In this document: positions 1-6,213 of the stretch, piece after piece
Layout of the letters: each line of letters opens with the position of its first letter
How positions within the stretch are numbered: the first letter of the stretch is position 1
From: Actinobacteria bacterium 21-64-8
Lineage (GTDB): Bacteria; Actinomycetota; Acidimicrobiia; Acidimicrobiales; RAAP-2
NCBI GenBank assembly: GCA_002255315.1
Contig: NCBD01000043.1
Coordinates: forward strand, 1 to 7,699
Length of the DNA stretch: 7,699 nt
Reading direction: 5' to 3'
Made by a program: the position numbers and the translations under genes
Notes under the pieces: model-generated
The model's database searches: none
What the model was told of the DNA's origin: nothing
What the model saw: the letters and a program-made list of their open reading frames with translations, nothing else

Positions 1-1154
1 AAGAGTGCGGCCGCGCTGAGGGTCACCGTGCGCACTCCCCAGGCTTTCGCCAGCGCGCTCTGCAGCAGTGCGCCAAAAGGGAAAAAAATCGACAAACTCA
101 GCGTGTAGAGCGCGAGAATGCGCGAGCGTTCCGCGACGGGTGCGTGCAGCTGGACGGTGGTGTTGAGTCCCGTCAGCGAGCCCACGTACGCGCCGCCCAC
201 CACGTAGAGCGCGACGATCGACCACGCGAGCGACGGCGCGAGCGCGTAGAGCGCGTCGGCGACCACGAGCGTGGCGAGCGATCCGCGCAGCACGAAGAGC
301 CGCGACGTGCGCTTGGCGAGCGTCGGCAGGGTCAGCGCACCCGTCACCGCGCCGAGTCCCTGGGCGGTGACGAGCCAGGACGTGCCGACTTTGCCGGCGT
401 GGAGCACGTCGATCGCCATGGCCGGCACGAGTGAGATAAAGGGACTCACGATGAAGGCGACGACGCCCACGCCCACGATCGGGTTGCGGCATCCCGCGAG
501 GGCCCACGCGCGCCGCGCGCCGACCTTCGTTTCGGCGAAAAAACGAAACTTCGACTCCACGCGGGGACGAGCCTTCGTGCGCACGAAGGAGAACATCACG
601 ATGACGAAGACGAAACTGAGGGCGTTTAAGAAAAAACAGATCCCCGGTGACCCGAGTGAGAGCGCCACGGCGGCGAAGATGGGCCCGATCACGCGACCCA
701 GGTTGAACTGCGCCGAGCCGAGGCTTACGGCGGCGAGCACCTCGTGGGGCTCGACGAGGTCGGGCAGCAGTGACTGAAAGGCGGCCCACGAGGCCGAACT
801 GGCGAACCCTTCGCCCACGGCGAGATAGACGGCGTAGATGGGGTGCAGGTGATGGGTGAGTTCGAGGTAGGCGAGCGAACCCGAGGTGAGCGCCATCACG
901 ACGTTGCAGGACTGAATCCAGTGCTGGCGATTCCAGCGATCGGCGACGACGCCGCCGAGCGGTGAACCCACAATCGCGGGGAGCCACTGGGCGACGGTGA
1001 TGAGGCCCAACCAAATGGTGTTATGGGTCGTGACGGTGAGGTAGACCCCGAGCGCCACGCTCTGCATCCAGGTACCAATGGACGAGACGAACGAGGACGT
1101 CGCCGAGAGCGCGTAACTGCGATGGCGCAGAGGCGCGAGCGAGGTCAGGGCCAC
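1..1154 (-). CDS. MFS_3-family exporter, 3' end cut by window edge
   Basis: The minus-strand frame is open from the GTG at 1154 to the left edge, giving 384 codons of a major facilitator carrier normally about 400-420 residues long, so only the last part is missing. The opening LAPLRHRSYALSAT followed by GTWMQ (27-31) is typical of the EntS/MFS_3 efflux group. The loop 2-3 signature is seen as GGVVADRWNR (67-76; D72, R73). The stretch WAAFQSLLPDLV with FNLGRVIGP (150-158) is the other family hallmark. Hydrophobic segments alternate with short basic loops along the whole protein. It should sit in the inner membrane and export a small molecule by proton antiport; the substrate cannot be read from sequence. 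The GTG is the only start codon between the upstream in-frame stop (1200-1202) and the first helix, and has no clear ribosome site. It lies 45 bases after the small membrane ORF and may be cotranscribed with it. Confidence 0.9.
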   Translation of the reverse strand, partial: MALTSLAPLRHRSYALSATSSFVSSIGTWMQSVALGVYLTVTTHNTIWLGLITVAQWLPAIVGSPLGGVVADRWNRQHWIQSCNVVMALTSGSLAYLELTHHLHPIYAVYLAVGEGFASSASWAAFQSLLPDLVEPHEVLAAVSLGSAQFNLGRVIGPIFAAVALSLGSPGICFFLNALSFVFVIVMFSFVRTKARPRVESKFRFFAETKVGARRAWALAGCRNPIVGVGVVAFIVSPFISLVPAMAIDVLHAGKVGTSWLVTAQGLGAVTGALTLPTLAKRTSRLFVLRGSLATLVVADALYALAPSLAWSIVALYVVGGAYVGSLTGLNTTVQLHAPVAERSRILALYTLSLSIFFPFGALLQSALAKAWGVRTVTLSAAAL

Positions 1155-1199
1155 TGCAGTACTACGCCGCGTCGCTGAGGCCGAGGAGCACGCGAGGCG

Positions 1200-1334
1200 T
1201 TACTCGTCGGGTTGATCGGACTGGTGACGACGCGGTCGAAACGCGAACCACCAGACCGAAATAATCGTCGCCAGCGCGCCGAGCACGCCAATGCTCGACT
1301 TGACGACCTTGCCCTTGGCGTCTTTATCCGTCAC
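1200..1334 (-). CDS. Probable 44-residue single-helix membrane protein
   Basis: This small reading frame starts at GTG 1334 and encodes a charged N-terminus (VTDKDAKGKVVK), one hydrophobic helix at about residues 13-32 (SSIGVLGALATIISVWWFAF), and a basic then acidic tail (RPRRHQSDQPDE). A GGAGG (1336-1340) lies before the GTG, but only one base away, closer than usual. The frame stays open upstream into yceI, but that stretch crosses the palindrome and has no start codon between the yceI stop and the GTG, so the upstream part is a shadow. I do not recognise a family. It precedes the exporter by 45 bases in the same frame and direction, so it could be a small partner of the transporter or an independent membrane microprotein. 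Confidence 0.5.
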   Translation of the reverse strand: MTDKDAKGKVVKSSIGVLGALATIISVWWFAFRPRRHQSDQPDE

Positions 1335-1352
1335 CCCTCCATGGTAATGACA

Positions 1353-1378
1353 ATGCCGGGGGCGTACGCCCCCGGCAT
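1353..1378. terminator. Perfect 26-bp palindrome after yceI, likely terminator
   Basis: Each 13-base arm reads ATGCCGGGGGCGT and its exact complement follows, centred on GTAC. As RNA this folds into an 11-bp GC-rich stem with a four-base loop. It lies 26 bases past the yceI stop and just before the small membrane ORF, so a terminator for yceI is the simplest reading. There is no real T-run on the minus strand (TTGTCATT follows), so it would be a U-poor hairpin of the kind common in high-GC bacteria. The exact symmetry also allows a DNA-binding site for a dimeric protein. Confidence 0.65.
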
Positions 1379-1404
1379 GATCACTGACGCGGTGAAATTC
1401 GTCG

Positions 1405-1971
1405 TTACTTGTGCGCCTCAACGGTGAGCTCAAGGACAATTTTGTTGCCGACGACGAGGCTGCCGTTTTCGAGTGAACCCTCGAAGTTGACGTTGAAGTC
1501 ACGACGGTCAATCTCGGTACGGGCCTCAAAGCCGACGACGACGCCACCGGGGGTCATCGACGAGCCGGCGCCCAGGAACTCCAGGCTCCAGGTCACTGAC
1601 TTGGTGACGCCACGAATGGTCAAGTCACCGGTCAACTCGTAGTCGCTGCCCTTGGGGGTGACCTTGGTGGAGGTAAAGGTCAAGGTCGGGAAGTTTTCGA
1701 GGTCGAGGAAGTCGGCGCTCTTTAAGTGGCCGTCGCGCATCTCGTTGTTGGTCGTGATGCTCGCCGCTTGAACGACCGCTTCGACCTTGGAGGTCTCGGG
1801 GCTGTCGCCAATGGTGATGGTGCCCGCAAAGTCACCAAAACTGCCGCGTACCTTGGCCGCGACCAAGTGGCGCGCCACGAAGTTCACGTTCGAGTGGACG
1901 GGGTCGATGGTGTACACACCGGGCTCGGGAAGGCTCGTCTGGCCGGAGCGGGCGTCTGCAAGATTCGTCAT
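1405..1971 (-). CDS. YceI-family lipid-binding-like protein, cytoplasmic form
   Basis: The 188-residue product is a full-length YceI domain (lipocalin-like beta barrel that in characterised members binds polyisoprenoid or other amphiphilic molecules). Family hallmarks are YTIDPVHSNVNFVARH (20-35), a glycine-rich GSFGDFAGTI (43-52), the RDGHLKSADFLDLENFP segment (79-95), GDLTIRGVT (115-123) and DRRDFNV (155-161). There is no signal peptide: about 17 polar residues lead straight into the domain, so it should stay in the cytoplasm, unlike E. coli YceI. The ATG at 1971 has a strong AAGGAG (1980-1985) eight bases upstream. It is divergent from the MarR gene and is preceded by a near-consensus promoter overlapped by an inverted repeat, so it is very probably controlled by that regulator. 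The ligand is unknown; related single-domain proteins are often linked to stress or envelope lipid metabolism. Confidence 0.93.
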   Translation of the reverse strand: MTNLADARSGQTSLPEPGVYTIDPVHSNVNFVARHLVAAKVRGSFGDFAGTITIGDSPETSKVEAVVQAASITTNNEMRDGHLKSADFLDLENFPTLTFTSTKVTPKGSDYELTGDLTIRGVTKSVTWSLEFLGAGSSMTPGGVVVGFEARTEIDRRDFNVNFEGSLENGSLVVGNKIVLELTVEAHK

Positions 1972-1979
1972 AGGTAAAT

Positions 1980-1985
1980 CTCCTT
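1980..1985 (-). promoter_or_regulatory. Ribosome binding site of yceI
   Basis: AAGGAG on the minus strand, eight bases before the ATG at 1971. It is the clearest ribosome site in the window and fixes the yceI start. Confidence 0.85.
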
Positions 1986-2015
1986 ATTTATTTGGCACAT
2001 TCTGTGGTGATTCCG

Positions 2016-2045
2016 AGTATAGTTGACTGTGCAACTACTTGTCAA
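2016..2045 (-). promoter_or_regulatory. Near-consensus housekeeping sigma promoter of yceI
   Basis: On the minus strand a perfect TTGACA (-35, 2040-2045) is followed after 18 bases by TATACT (-10, 2016-2021). Transcription would start near 2009, giving a leader of about 38 bases that includes the AAGGAG. It is by far the best promoter match in the window, and a strong promoter overlapped by an operator fits a gene that is fully repressed until induced. Confidence 0.8.
2020..2037. promoter_or_regulatory. Inverted repeat, probable MarR operator
   Basis: TAGTTG (2020-2025), six bases, then CAACTA (2032-2037): an 18-bp site with perfect 6-bp arms. The size and the TTG/CAA arms are typical of sites bound by MarR dimers. 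It fills the spacer of the yceI promoter and overlaps two bases of the -10 box, so binding would block RNA polymerase. It also sits about 50 bases before the MarR start, which allows autoregulation. A smaller repeat, CTTG-T-CAAG (2038-2046), adjoins it over the -35 box and may be a second contact. Confidence 0.72.
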
Positions 2046-2074
2046 GCAATTATTTTAATGGCAAGTGACTAGAT

Positions 2075-2078
2075 AGGA
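2075..2078 (+). promoter_or_regulatory. Ribosome binding site deciding the MarR start
   Basis: AGGA lies eight bases before the ATG at 2087 but overlaps the alternative in-frame ATG at 2078, where it could not work. This favours 2087 as the start. Confidence 0.55.
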
Positions 2079-2086
2079 TGTCGACA

Positions 2087-2545
2087 ATGGCCCTGAACTT
2101 GAATGCCTGCCCTTCGGGGGACGAAAAGGTCGTGCTCTTTGGCCTGCTCCTCGAGACGAACGCCCGCTTGGCCAAAGAGTTTGGTACCGAACTCGAGGCG
2201 AAGTGCGACCTCCCCCTCGCGTGGTTTGACGTCTTATTGCAACTTCGTCGAAACGAGTTCGGGCGCCTCAAGATGAACCAGATCGCCGAGGCGATCGTGC
2301 ACTCAACGGGCGGCACCACCCGGCTCATCGACCGACTCGAGGTGGCTGGTTACGTGAAGCGCGAAAACTGCGCAAACGATCGACGCGCGATTTACGTCGC
2401 GATCACCCCCGCGGGCAACGCGAAGTTGGACGAAGCTCTCGTCGTGCACCTCGCGTTCCTCGACAACTCCCTGGCAACGCGCCTCAGCGAACCAGAGCGC
2501 ACCACGTTGAGCGACCTGTTGAACAAACTGATCGCGGTCGCTTAA
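2087..2545 (+). CDS. MarR-family winged-helix transcriptional regulator
   Basis: The product is 152 residues from the ATG at 2087 (155 from 2078), the usual MarR length. The winged helix-turn-helix is clear: MNQIAEAIVHSTGGTTRLID (63-82) carries helix-turn-helix and recognition helix, RLEVAGYVKRE (83-93) leads into the wing, and DRR (98-100) with AIYVAITPAG (101-110) is the conserved MarR wing and exit strand. Flanking N- and C-terminal helices (FGLLLETNARLAKEFG; SEPERTTLSDLLNKLIA) would form the dimer interface. Three cysteines occur at 8, 40 and 95, the last in the wing beside DRR. It is transcribed away from yceI, with the probable operator between them, so it likely represses yceI and possibly itself. 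The inducer is unknown. Its stop overlaps that of ileS by four bases. Confidence 0.92.
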   Translation: MALNLNACPSGDEKVVLFGLLLETNARLAKEFGTELEAKCDLPLAWFDVLLQLRRNEFGRLKMNQIAEAIVHSTGGTTRLIDRLEVAGYVKRENCANDRRAIYVAITPAGNAKLDEALVVHLAFLDNSLATRLSEPERTTLSDLLNKLIAVA

Positions 2546-5500
2546 ACCTTTTCGATCCACGCCCGCGCGTCGCGCGCGTCGTCGAGTTCAAGCGCGGTCC
2601 CCTCGCCCGCGCCCACACCACTGGTGACGCTGAGCGCGAGCACGTCACTCGCGACGTCGTCGAAGAAGTCGGAGAGGTCGTCGAGTCCCGCAACGACGAG
2701 CGCGATACGGTCGGCGACGTCGAGTCCGGAGTTCTTGCGCAGGTCTTGAATTTGGCGCACGACGTCGCGCACGAGACCGCGCTGGCGAAGTTCGCCGCTC
2801 AGCGTTAAGTCGAGTGCGACGGCCTCGACGCTGTCGCGCGACACGGCGAAGCCGCCCTGGCTGCGCACGCGCAAGTCAATGTCCTCGGCACTGAAGGAAA
2901 ACTCGCCCGTTGAGAGCGTGAGCGAAATCGACTCGCCGCGTTCGAGGGCGTTGGCGGCGGCGAGTGAGTCAAGGGCGGCCAGCGCCGGACGCAGTTCCTT
3001 CACCGCCTCACCGAGACGCGGACCGACACTGCGAAAATTGGGCACTAACTCAAAGCTCAAGACGTCACCTATTTCGGCGCCGAAGTCCAGTTCATCGACG
3101 TTGAGCTCGTCTTCGACGACGCCCGAGGGCGGGCGCGGCGCACTGGGGGGCATAAAGACGAGTGCGCGCGAGAGGGGTTGGCGCACCTTCACGCCCGCCT
3201 CGGCGCGCGCGGCGCGCCCGAGCGAGGTCAGCCGTCTCGCCACCACCATGGACGCTTCGAGGTCGAGGTCGCGGCGCTCGGGGTGCGTCGCTGGCCAGTT
3301 CCCTAAGTGCACCGAATCGCTCGCCTCGACGTCGAAGAGCTCGTGGTACATCCGGTCGGCGAGAAACGGCGTGAGCGGCGCCAGTAAGAAGGTCAAGCGC
3401 TGGAGTACTTCGAGCAACGTCGCCTGGGCCGCGAGCGAGTCCGAGGCGGGCGTACGCGGATCGGTACGCCAGAAGCGGCGCCGACTGCGCCGCACGTACC
3501 AGTTCGAGAGATCGTCAATCAGCTCGACGAGTGCGTCGGTGCCACTCAAGGGTTCGTAGCCGTCGAGCGCGGTGGTTAAGACGTCGCCCGCGTACTCGAG
3601 GCGCGAGAGAATCCAACGATCAATGTCGGGGCGATCAGCCACACACGGAATCTCGGGATCACCGGGATTAAAGCCGTTCAAAGAGGCGTAGGTCGTAAAG
3701 AACGAGAGCGTGTTCCACAGCGTGGCGAGCGTTTCGCGCATCGAGGCGTCGATCGCGGCCAGACTCGTGCGCGTCGGAGTCCAGGGCGAGCCCTGGGAGA
3801 ACATCCACCAGCGCAGCGCGTCGGCGCCGCGCGTCGAGAGCACTTCCCAGGGGTCAATCACGTTGCCCTTGGATTTGCTCATCTTCTTGCCGGTCTCGTC
3901 GACGATGTGACCGAGACACAGCACGTGCTCGTAGGGCTTTTCGCCAAAGACCAGCGTGTTCACGGCGAGCAGTGAGTAAAACCACCCCCGGGTCTGGTCA
4001 ATGGCCTCGGCGATGAACTGCGCCGGGAACTGCAAGCGCTCGGCGCTGCCGGGCACGTGGGGATAGCCCACTTGGGCGGCGGGCATCGAACCCGAATCGA
4101 ACCACGCGTCGATCACGGGCTCAACGCGGCGCGACTCTTCGCCGCAGGTCGGACACGAAAACGTGACCTCGTCAATGACGGGACGGTGAGGATCGATCAA
4201 GTTGAGGTCACGCCCGGCGAGCTCGGAGAGTTCGGTGCGCGATTCGACGCACACCAGGTGCGCGTTCGCACAACGCCAAATGGGCAGCGGCGTTCCCCAG
4301 AAACGGTCACGCGACAGCGCCCAGTCGACGTTGTTCTCGAGCCACTCACCCATGCGGCCGTCGCGAATGTGCGCCGGGTGCCAGTCAATTGTCGCGTTCT
4401 CAGCGGCGAGTTCGTTCTTCAAACGACTGGTGGCAATGTACCAACTGGGCTTACCCCAGTAAATCAAGGTCGTCCCGCAGCGCCAGCAGTGCGGCAGCGC
4501 GTGCACATAGTTCATCCGGCGCATGAGCAGTCCGCGCTTTTCGAGTTCGTCGTTGATCGCGACGTTCGCCGCGCGAACGTCAATGCCCTCGAGCCACGAA
4601 ACGGCGGCGGTGAAGGTGCCGTCGGGTCCGACGGGGTTCAAGGTCGGCAGTCCGTTCGCCTTCGCGACTTCGCGGTCGATTTCGCCAAAGGCCGGCGACT
4701 GGTGGACGAGGCCCGTGCCATCGTCGGTTGTCACGTAGTCGGCACCGACGACGTAGTTCGCGTCGACGCCCTCGTCAAAGGCGACGTCGTCGAAGGGGCG
4801 CTGGTAGTGCACGCCCAAGAGTTCACTGCCGAGCATGGTCGCCGAGACGGTCGCATCCTCGCCGAAAACCGCTTCGACGAGGTCCTGGGCGACGATCGTG
4901 CCCTCGACGACGGCGTAGGTCACGGCAGGATTGACCGCGATCGCCACGTTCGACAACAAGGTCCACGGCGTCGTCGTCCATACCGCGAGGTGCGTCGCGC
5001 CGTGCAGTCCGGGGTGATCGAGGTCGGTGACGGCGAGGCGCACGTAGGCCGACTCGTCTTCTTCGTCGGTGTAGACGCCGGGTTGGCCGAGTTCGTGACT
5101 CGACAGTCCCGTCCCGCAGCGCGGACAGTACGGAATGACCTTAAGGTCCTCATACAAGAGACCCTTCACAAAGATCTGCTTCAAGAGCCACCACACGGAC
5201 TCGACGTAGGAGGGATTAAAGGTGAAGTAGGCGTCGTCCATGTCGAGCCAGTAGCCAATGCGCGTCGTGAGCTGCTCGAACTCGTCGATGTGCTCTAAGA
5301 CCGATTCTTTGCACAGTCGCGTGAACTCGGCGATGCCCACCTCTTCGACGATGGCGCGCTTGCCCGAGATGCCGAGCTGCTTTTCGACCTGGACCTCGAC
5401 GGGCAGGCCGTGGGTATCCCAACCGGCCCGGCGAGAGACGGAGCGACCCCGCATCGTGTGGTAGCGACAAAATAGATCCTTATAGACCCGCGCCCAGACG

Positions 5501-5673
5501 TGGTGCAGGCCCGGCTTGCCGTTCGCCGTCGGGGGTCCTTCGTAAAAGACCCAAGGCTCGGCGCCCTCGCGCTGCGCGGTCGAACGCGCGAAGACGTCGA
5601 ACTCCTTCCACCGGGCGAGTTCGAGCTCTTCGATGGTCACAAAATCGAGGTCAGCGCTGACGGGGCGAAACAC
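2542..5673 (-). CDS. ileS: Isoleucyl-tRNA synthetase, type 2 (GXHH signature)
   Basis: This cytoplasmic class I enzyme activates isoleucine with ATP and charges tRNA-Ile. The 1043-residue protein resembles the Thermus thermophilus enzyme in length and order, marking type 2. Visible parts: catalytic fold with YEGPPTANGKPGLHH (44-58) and RAGWDTHGLPVE (82-93); cysteine pair CPRC (183-186); CP1 editing domain with WTTTPWTLLSN (232-242), GTGLVHQSPAFGEID (319-333, the conserved editing Asp at 333); CWRC (396-399); a further CPTC (507-510); DQTRGWF; KMSKS at 597-601; SNWYVRRSRRRFW in the anticodon-binding helices (about 723-735); and a full C-terminal domain. The canonical His-x-Gly-His is replaced by Gly55-Leu-His57-His58. 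I chose GTG 5673 because AAGGAG (5679-5684) is five bases away; the GTG at 5679 overlaps that site. No T-box leader can fit in the 66 bases before it. Confidence 0.97.
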   Translation of the reverse strand: MFRPVSADLDFVTIEELELARWKEFDVFARSTAQREGAEPWVFYEGPPTANGKPGLHHVWARVYKDLFCRYHTMRGRSVSRRAGWDTHGLPVEVQVEKQLGISGKRAIVEEVGIAEFTRLCKESVLEHIDEFEQLTTRIGYWLDMDDAYFTFNPSYVESVWWLLKQIFVKGLLYEDLKVIPYCPRCGTGLSSHELGQPGVYTDEEDESAYVRLAVTDLDHPGLHGATHLAVWTTTPWTLLSNVAIAVNPAVTYAVVEGTIVAQDLVEAVFGEDATVSATMLGSELLGVHYQRPFDDVAFDEGVDANYVVGADYVTTDDGTGLVHQSPAFGEIDREVAKANGLPTLNPVGPDGTFTAAVSWLEGIDVRAANVAINDELEKRGLLMRRMNYVHALPHCWRCGTTLIYWGKPSWYIATSRLKNELAAENATIDWHPAHIRDGRMGEWLENNVDWALSRDRFWGTPLPIWRCANAHLVCVESRTELSELAGRDLNLIDPHRPVIDEVTFSCPTCGEESRRVEPVIDAWFDSGSMPAAQVGYPHVPGSAERLQFPAQFIAEAIDQTRGWFYSLLAVNTLVFGEKPYEHVLCLGHIVDETGKKMSKSKGNVIDPWEVLSTRGADALRWWMFSQGSPWTPTRTSLAAIDASMRETLATLWNTLSFFTTYASLNGFNPGDPEIPCVADRPDIDRWILSRLEYAGDVLTTALDGYEPLSGTDALVELIDDLSNWYVRRSRRRFWRTDPRTPASDSLAAQATLLEVLQRLTFLLAPLTPFLADRMYHELFDVEASDSVHLGNWPATHPERRDLDLEASMVVARRLTSLGRAARAEAGVKVRQPLSRALVFMPPSAPRPPSGVVEDELNVDELDFGAEIGDVLSFELVPNFRSVGPRLGEAVKELRPALAALDSLAAANALERGESISLTLSTGEFSFSAEDIDLRVRSQGGFAVSRDSVEAVALDLTLSGELRQRGLVRDVVRQIQDLRKNSGLDVADRIALVVAGLDDLSDFFDDVASDVLALSVTSGVGAGEGTALELDDARDARAWIEKV

Positions 5674-5678
5674 GGGCA

Positions 5679-5684
5679 CTCCTT
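5679..5684 (-). promoter_or_regulatory. Ribosome binding site deciding the ileS start
   Basis: AAGGAG on the minus strand. Its last G is also the first base of the GTG at 5679, so that codon cannot use it; the in-frame GTG at 5673 lies five bases downstream and begins with the family-like MFRPVSADLDFV. Confidence 0.7.
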
Positions 5685-5698
5685 ACAAAGTTCTCTCC

Positions 5699-5704
5699 AT
5701 CGTA
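5699..5704 (-). promoter_or_regulatory. Possible -10 box of ileS
   Basis: TACGAT on the minus strand fits the TAnnnT pattern and would start transcription near 5692, just before the AAGGAG. No convincing -35 element is seen 16-18 bases upstream, so this is tentative. Confidence 0.35.
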
Positions 5705-5718
5705 GTGAAGCACTTCGC

Positions 5719-5737
5719 CACCACTTCTACAGTGGTG
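5719..5737. promoter_or_regulatory. 7-bp inverted repeat in the ileS/GNAT divergent region
   Basis: CACCACT and AGTGGTG are exact complements separated by five bases (TCTAC). The repeat ends two bases before the GNAT ATG at 5740 and covers its possible -10 box, so it could be an operator acting on the GNAT gene. Stem and loop sizes would also allow a weak RNA hairpin if transcription starts upstream. Confidence 0.4.
5728..5733 (+). promoter_or_regulatory. Possible -10 box for a leaderless GNAT mRNA
   Basis: TACAGT (TAnnnT) ends six bases before the ATG at 5740, which places the transcription start at or next to the start codon. There is no ribosome site before this ATG, as expected for a leaderless message. 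Confidence 0.45.
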
Positions 5738-5739
5738 CA

Positions 5740-6213
5740 ATGCACAACGTCGATATCGCCCGCGAAGCCATCGAAACGAGTGGCGCGCTCAGTATCTTTT
5801 ACGCGGCCGTCGACGAACTCGCGCGCCGCTACGGCCCTGGCGCCGACGACCGAGCGGAGTTACTCCCCCAACTGCAAGAGCCTCAAGGTTTCTTTCTCGT
5901 CGCGCGCGACGAGGGCCACCTCGCCGGCGGGGTCGGACTTCGCCCCATTGGCGAGACGACGCGGCGACTCGGTGAGGTCAAACGTCTCTGGGTTCGCCCC
6001 GACCTTCGACGCCGCGGCGTCGCCGATGCGCTCATGAGCGCCGTGGTCAACGAAGCCGCGCGGGACGGTTTTAGCGAACTGTTTCTCGAAACTGGTGACC
6101 GCCAGCCCGAAGCGCACGCGCTCTACCTCAAAATTGGCTGGACGCCAATCGACGAGTTTCCAGACGGCGCGTACTCGCACCCTGGTGCGTTCCGCTTCCA
6201 ACGAATGCTCTAG
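5740..6213 (+). CDS. GNAT-family N-acetyltransferase, single domain
   Basis: The 157-residue product is one complete GNAT domain that would move an acetyl group from acetyl-CoA to an amine on an unknown substrate. The acetyl-CoA loop is in EVKRLWVRPDLRRRGVADALM (79-99), with R90-R-R-G93-V-A95 fitting the R/Q-x-x-G-x-G/A motif. The preceding strand holds FFLVARDEGHLAGGVGLRPI (51-70), and the C-terminal ETGDRQPEAHALYLKIGWTPI (117-137) is the usual last helix and strand, with Tyr129 in the position of the common catalytic tyrosine. ATG 5740 is the first start codon in frame outside the ileS coding region. It diverges from ileS and converges with the phosphatase gene, sharing a 4-base stop overlap. 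Neither neighbour indicates a substrate; a protein, amino acid or antibiotic amine are all possible. Confidence 0.88.
   Translation: MHNVDIAREAIETSGALSIFYAAVDELARRYGPGADDRAELLPQLQEPQGFFLVARDEGHLAGGVGLRPIGETTRRLGEVKRLWVRPDLRRRGVADALMSAVVNEAARDGFSELFLETGDRQPEAHALYLKIGWTPIDEFPDGAYSHPGAFRFQRML

Noticed and set aside
1335..1547. Upstream extension of the small membrane ORF to an ATG inside yceI
   Set aside because: The added residues are a frame-shifted reading of yceI and of the palindrome, low in complexity (Ser/Thr-rich), and would need a start deep inside another gene on the same strand.
4057..5298. Long plus-strand open frame of 413 codons antisense to ileS
   Set aside because: It lies wholly inside the well-supported ileS gene and is rich in Arg, Val and Asp in the way high-GC antisense frames are; no domain or motif is recognisable.
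5674..5739. T-box riboswitch ahead of ileS
   Set aside because: Only 66 bases separate the ileS start from the divergent GNAT start, too short for a T-box, and no specifier-loop or antiterminator sequence is seen.
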